64,000 nt of DNA, from positions 51,112-115,111 of the forward strand of contig JADGAR010000002.1 of the NCBI GenBank assembly GCA_015231915.1. Reading direction: 5' to 3'. Within the stretch, counting starts at the first letter, position 1; each line of letters begins with the position of its first letter. The position numbers and the translations under genes were made by a program. Positions 61,027 to 64,000 of this stretch are shown piece after piece. The notes under the pieces are model-generated. The model did not search any database and had not been told where the DNA came from. It saw only the letters and a list, made by a program, of their open reading frames with translations. The stretch is from Magnetococcales bacterium. GTDB taxonomy: Bacteria > Pseudomonadota > Magnetococcia > Magnetococcales > Magnetaquicoccaceae.

Positions 61027-61386
61027 TCATTGCATCTCCACCCGTTTTTTCCGCACTTCCGCCATGTCCAACTGTTGCACCTTTTCCACCAGATCCTTCA
61101 GGACCTTTTCCGGCACCATTCCCGGCTGCATGAACAGGATGGTGCTCTCCCGGAAGATCATCAGGGTGGGAATCGAGCGAATCTCGAACGCCGCTGCCAA
61201 CTCCTGCTCCCGGTCCGTGTCCACCTTGGCGAACACCACGTCGGGAAACAAAGCCGCGACCTTCTCGAAAATCGGAGCGAACGCCTTGCACGGGCCGCAC
61301 CAGTCGGCCCAGAAGTCGATCACCACGATGTCATTGCCTGTGACGGTGGCCTCGAAATTCTCCTGGGTCAAGGCTAGGGTCGCCAT
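61027..61386 (-). CDS. trxA: Thioredoxin
   Basis: 119 residues, one thioredoxin fold with WADWCGPCKAFAPIFE at ~26-41 and IRSIPTLMIFRE carrying the cis-proline. It ends in a short basic extension (EVRKKRVEMQ). A general disulfide reductase. ATG 61386 has GAGGAG 9 nt upstream; a longer open frame with no ribosome site is rejected. It lies between lpxB and tpiA, so it may be co-transcribed with lpxB. Confidence 0.95.
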   Translation of the reverse strand: MATLALTQENFEATVTGNDIVVIDFWADWCGPCKAFAPIFEKVAALFPDVVFAKVDTDREQELAAAFEIRSIPTLMIFRESTILFMQPGMVPEKVLKDLVEKVQQLDMAEVRKKRVEMQ

Positions 61387-61426
61387 GTTTGCGTACTCCT
61401 CAAAAAAGGGGGTCGAAAAAAATCCA

Positions 61427-62608
61427 TCAGGCGCCACGAGCGCCGTGCAGCCAATCCGCAATCACCGCTCCGGCGCTGCGCGACGGCACGGCGAGCGCCC
61501 GCCGGATCTCCCGGAAGCCCTCCCGCTGACGCCGCGCGCACTCCGGATCGTGCAACAGGCCGCGCACATCCTCGGCCAGCACCTCGGGGCGCGCCTCACC
61601 CTGAATCCGTTCCGGAACCAGTCCGCGACCGGCCACCAGATTGGGCAGAGCGATATGCTCCACCCGGATCACCCGACGACCGATCTGGTAGGTGAGCCAG
61701 TTCACCCGATACATGACGGTCATCGGCGTCCCGATCAGGGCCGCCTCCAGGGTGGCGGTACCGGAGGCCACCATGGCGGCGTCGGCGGCGGCCAGCAGCA
61801 GCCGCGTCGCACCCCGCCGCACGGCGATTTGCCGGAAGAATGCCCGCGCCGCCGGGTCCGGATGCGCCGTCATCACCCGATCCAGATCCTCCGGGAGCAT
61901 GGTTTCGGCCAGGGCGAGGGCGCAACGCACCCCCCCTTCCTGGTGCAGCCGGAGCGCGGCAGAGACCATGATCCCCAAATGACGCTTCAACTCCGCAAGC
62001 CTGCTGCCGGGCAGCAACACCACCAGCCTCTCCTCCCCGGCCAGGCCGAGGTCGGCGCGCATCCGGGCAACCTCAGAGGCGTCGGGCAGGGGCCGTGCCG
62101 CCAGCGGATGACCCACGAAGCTCACCGGCAATCCGCTGCCCGCATAATACGCTGCCTCGAACGGCAATAAAAGCAACACATGATCCAACAACCGCGCCAG
62201 CCGCTTCAGCCGTCCCCGCCGCCAGGCCCACAACTGCGGACCCACATAGTGGATGCGGGGTATGGAGAGCGCCTTGGCCCGCCGCGCCAGCAAAAAATTG
62301 AAATCCGGCAGGTCGATGGTCACCAGGAGATCCGGGCGCTCCCTTTGCATCAGATCGACCAGTCGCCGGTACATCCGCAGCAGACCGGGAAGACGCCGGA
62401 TCACCTCCACCAGACCGATCACCGAAAGATCGTTGACATCCCCCAGCCCACGCAAACCCTGCGCCACCATCCGCTCGCCGCCCACGCCAAAGGCCTCCAG
62501 GCCGGGAAACCGTTCCCGCAACTCTGCCAGAAGCCCCCCGCCCAGCGCATCCCCGGAGGCCTCGCCGGCCACCAGCATGATCCTCGGCCCACGCCGATCT
62601 GCGCTCAC
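61427..62608 (-). CDS. lpxB: Lipid-A-disaccharide synthase
   Basis: 393 residues, GT-B glycosyltransferase of family 19. Motifs: VAGEASGDALGGGL at the start, IDLPDFNFLLARRAK, HYVGPQLWAWRRGR, the nucleotide site LLPGSRLAELKRHL and ASGTATLEAALIGTPM. It joins UDP-2,3-diacylglucosamine and lipid X. GTG start at 62608 overlaps the oxidoreductase stop (GTGA). Peripheral inner-membrane enzyme. Confidence 0.96.
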   Translation of the reverse strand: MSADRRGPRIMLVAGEASGDALGGGLLAELRERFPGLEAFGVGGERMVAQGLRGLGDVNDLSVIGLVEVIRRLPGLLRMYRRLVDLMQRERPDLLVTIDLPDFNFLLARRAKALSIPRIHYVGPQLWAWRRGRLKRLARLLDHVLLLLPFEAAYYAGSGLPVSFVGHPLAARPLPDASEVARMRADLGLAGEERLVVLLPGSRLAELKRHLGIMVSAALRLHQEGGVRCALALAETMLPEDLDRVMTAHPDPAARAFFRQIAVRRGATRLLLAAADAAMVASGTATLEAALIGTPMTVMYRVNWLTYQIGRRVIRVEHIALPNLVAGRGLVPERIQGEARPEVLAEDVRGLLHDPECARRQREGFREIRRALAVPSRSAGAVIADWLHGARGA

Positions 62609-63588
62609 ACCCGGATGTCCCTCGTAAACGCGTCGATCTCCCGGCGAATGGCGGTCACCACCTCCAGGGCCGCGTAGCCGTCGCTGCCGCTCACCTCCGG
62701 GGGATGCTCCCCACGCACCGCGCCAACGAAAGAGCGCAACTCCTCTTCCAGAGGATCGTTGCGCGGCACGGGCAGGCGGCTTTCCACGATGGCGGGCAGC
62801 CGCACCCCGTCCAGGACCATCTCCCCAGGCCCCCGCCTGCGTACCATGACGGTCTGCTCGGAAAAATCGAGTTCGATCATGGCGTCGGTCTGAAAGATCC
62901 GCGTCTGCCGGCGCGCCTCATGGGCCAGTCGCGAGGCGGCCACATGGGCGATGCAGCCGTTGGCGAACTTGAGGCGGGCATGGGCGATATCCACCCTGCC
63001 GGTCACCACCTCGGCCCCCACCGCCTCCACATCCACCACCCGGGAACGGACGAAATGGAGAATCAGATCCACATCGTGAATCATGAGGTCCAGCACCACG
63101 TCCACATCCAGCGCCCGGTTCTTGAAGGGCGCCAGACGATGACACTCGATGAATCGCGGCTCGCCAAGCAGCCCGCTCGCCTGCAAAGCGCGCACCGTGG
63201 GATGAAACCGCTTGATGTGCCCCACCTGCAACACCCGCTGCTGGCGCTCCGCCAGTTCGATGAGTGTACGCGCCTCCTCCAGGGTGACGGTCATCGGCTT
63301 TTCCACCATGACATGCACCCCGGCGAGCAGACAGGCCTCCACCACGGCGGCATGGCTCTGGGTCGGGGTCACCACGGAGACCAGGTCCACCTCCGACAAC
63401 AGGGCCTGAAAATCGGCCACTGCCGCCACCCCCAGTTCCTCCGCCACCCGCCTGGCCCGTTCCGGATTGAGATCCGCCACCCCGCCCAGCCGCACACCGG
63501 GCATGCGCGCGTATTTCTGGGCGTGGAAACGGCCCAGATACCCCACACCGATCACCCCAGCCGCCAGAACGTTGCCCATTGCGCTCAC
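62605..63588 (-). CDS. Gfo/Idh/MocA-family oxidoreductase in the lpx cluster
   Basis: 327 residues. A Rossmann NAD-binding start (VIGVGYLGRFHAQKYAR) is followed by VEKPMTVTLEEARTL (the conserved EKP), VGHIKRFHPTVRAL and a C-terminal alpha/beta domain (LDVDVVLDLMIHDVDLIL). Family members oxidise sugar alcohols. Between lpxI and lpxB a plausible role is oxidation of UDP-GlcNAc at C3, as in GnnA of lipid A with 2,3-diaminoglucose. The start at GTG 63588 overlaps the lpxI stop and has AAGG 6 nt upstream; ATG 63579 is an alternative. The GnnA assignment is inference. Confidence 0.85.
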   Translation of the reverse strand: MSAMGNVLAAGVIGVGYLGRFHAQKYARMPGVRLGGVADLNPERARRVAEELGVAAVADFQALLSEVDLVSVVTPTQSHAAVVEACLLAGVHVMVEKPMTVTLEEARTLIELAERQQRVLQVGHIKRFHPTVRALQASGLLGEPRFIECHRLAPFKNRALDVDVVLDLMIHDVDLILHFVRSRVVDVEAVGAEVVTGRVDIAHARLKFANGCIAHVAASRLAHEARRQTRIFQTDAMIELDFSEQTVMVRRRGPGEMVLDGVRLPAIVESRLPVPRNDPLEEELRSFVGAVRGEHPPEVSGSDGYAALEVVTAIRREIDAFTRDIRV

Positions 63589-64000
63589 CCCGTGCCTTCC
63601 AGATCTTCCCCGGCCACCCCCAACAACACCAGCCCATGCCGGTCGGCAGCCCGGCAGGTCGCCTCCAGATCCACGATCATCGCCCCCCCGGCCTCCACCG
63701 CAATCACGGGAATGCCTGCCGCAGCCAGGGTCTCCATGGTGGATACGCCGATGGTGGGCAGGTCCAGACGGCGATCCTGATCCGGCTTGACCACCTTCAC
63801 GAACACCGCGCCACGCTCCCCGGCCCAACCCCAACCGCGCGCATCCAACAACCCGCCCGCACGCGCCAGCATGGCATCGGTCCCCTCCATGGCCTCGGCG
63901 GCCACCACCATGCCGCGCCGCACCACAACCCCCTGGCCAATGTCCAACGCACCCAAACCCTTGGCCGCACGCCAGCCATGCCGAATGTCCGCCCACTCCT
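63585..64000 (-). CDS. lpxI: UDP-2,3-diacylglucosamine pyrophosphatase LpxI, C-terminal part (runs off window)
   Basis: The frame is open from the window edge (138 codons) to the stop at 63585. It contains RAAKGLGALDIGQGVVVRRG, VVAAEAMEGTDAMLARA and LPTIGVSTMETLAAAGIP, then EAGGAMIVDLEATCRAAD, which match the C-terminal DUF1009 domain of LpxI. LpxI hydrolyses UDP-2,3-diacylglucosamine to lipid X, replacing LpxH in many alphaproteobacteria-like genomes. No complete start is present. It shares a GTGA overlap with the oxidoreductase, and all three lpx-cluster genes are transcribed together. Confidence 0.9.
   Translation of the reverse strand, partial: EWADIRHGWRAAKGLGALDIGQGVVVRRGMVVAAEAMEGTDAMLARAGGLLDARGWGWAGERGAVFVKVVKPDQDRRLDLPTIGVSTMETLAAAGIPVIAVEAGGAMIVDLEATCRAADRHGLVLLGVAGEDLEGTG

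Overview
The window is a dense, GC-rich stretch of a Gram-negative chromosome. It encodes lipid A synthesis (lpxI, lpxB), lipoprotein sorting (lolA), secG, a chemoreceptor and a large number of two-component proteins. Gene content and order (yebC-ruvC-ruvA-ruvB, lpxI-oxidoreductase-lpxB, amgK-murU, many multi-sensor kinases, many 4-nt ATGA/GTGA overlaps) fit a free-living, signalling-rich proteobacterium. A Magnetococcia- or alphaproteobacteria-like lineage is my guess from gene style, not something the sequence proves. No rRNA, tRNA, CRISPR array, transposase or integrase was recognised. Almost all of the window is coding, and no gap exceeds 300 bases.

Region by region. 1-3740: the 5' end of a metallo-beta-lactamase-fold gene, two unknown genes, then lolA-yajQ-rimO. 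3758-11857: a DUF1640-like coiled-coil protein, then a seven- to eight-gene run: DUF3124 protein, trkA, trkH, two adjacent DUF1538 membrane proteins, a divergent P-II-like protein, and an OmpR-type regulator with its sensor kinase. 12020-17257: a TerC-family protein faces a second operon of two CNNM/CorC-type proteins followed by a paralogous regulator/kinase pair. Together 4440-17400 looks like a cation-homeostasis island. Four places upstream of its transcription units carry a similar direct repeat with an 11-bp period. 17435-19313: a small ORF with a strong hairpin, then a diiron-type oxygen-sensor-like protein overlapping a diguanylate cyclase. 19330-25699: argJ, a YrfG-like nucleotidase and a 1488-residue hybrid kinase. 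25803-33428: small and hypothetical genes, a glycine-zipper protein, a DUF3782 protein with a 21-bp tandem repeat, ettA, ilvE, and an ExeA-like ATPase fused to a SPOR domain. 33433-40169: DUF302, tsaE, CBS, a TPR-glycosyltransferase and ruvB-ruvA-ruvC-yebC. 40345-44068: a zinc-binding-domain chemoreceptor and an AT-richer segment carrying a DUF3800 gene. 44069-52672: a long plus-strand run of amgK, murU, a degenerate Pcm-like methyltransferase, lysC, cimA, glnB, a cNMP/degenerate-GGDEF protein, a geranylgeranyl-reductase-like flavoprotein and an RNase D-like exonuclease. 53061-59613: an exported WD40 protein facing a three-gene phosphorelay that ends in a PP2C/SpoIIE-type phosphatase. 59691-64000: secG, tpiA, trxA, lpxB, a Gfo/Idh/MocA oxidoreductase and the end of lpxI.

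The most interesting block is the cation island. A P-II-like protein without the usual T-loop tyrosine is encoded directly behind two DUF1538 transporter-like proteins and TrkAH. Two paralogous PhoP/PhoQ-like systems flank terC, and shared 11-bp-period repeats suggest common control. DUF1538 has no function that I know of, so this is the best candidate for an undescribed ion-transport and signalling system.
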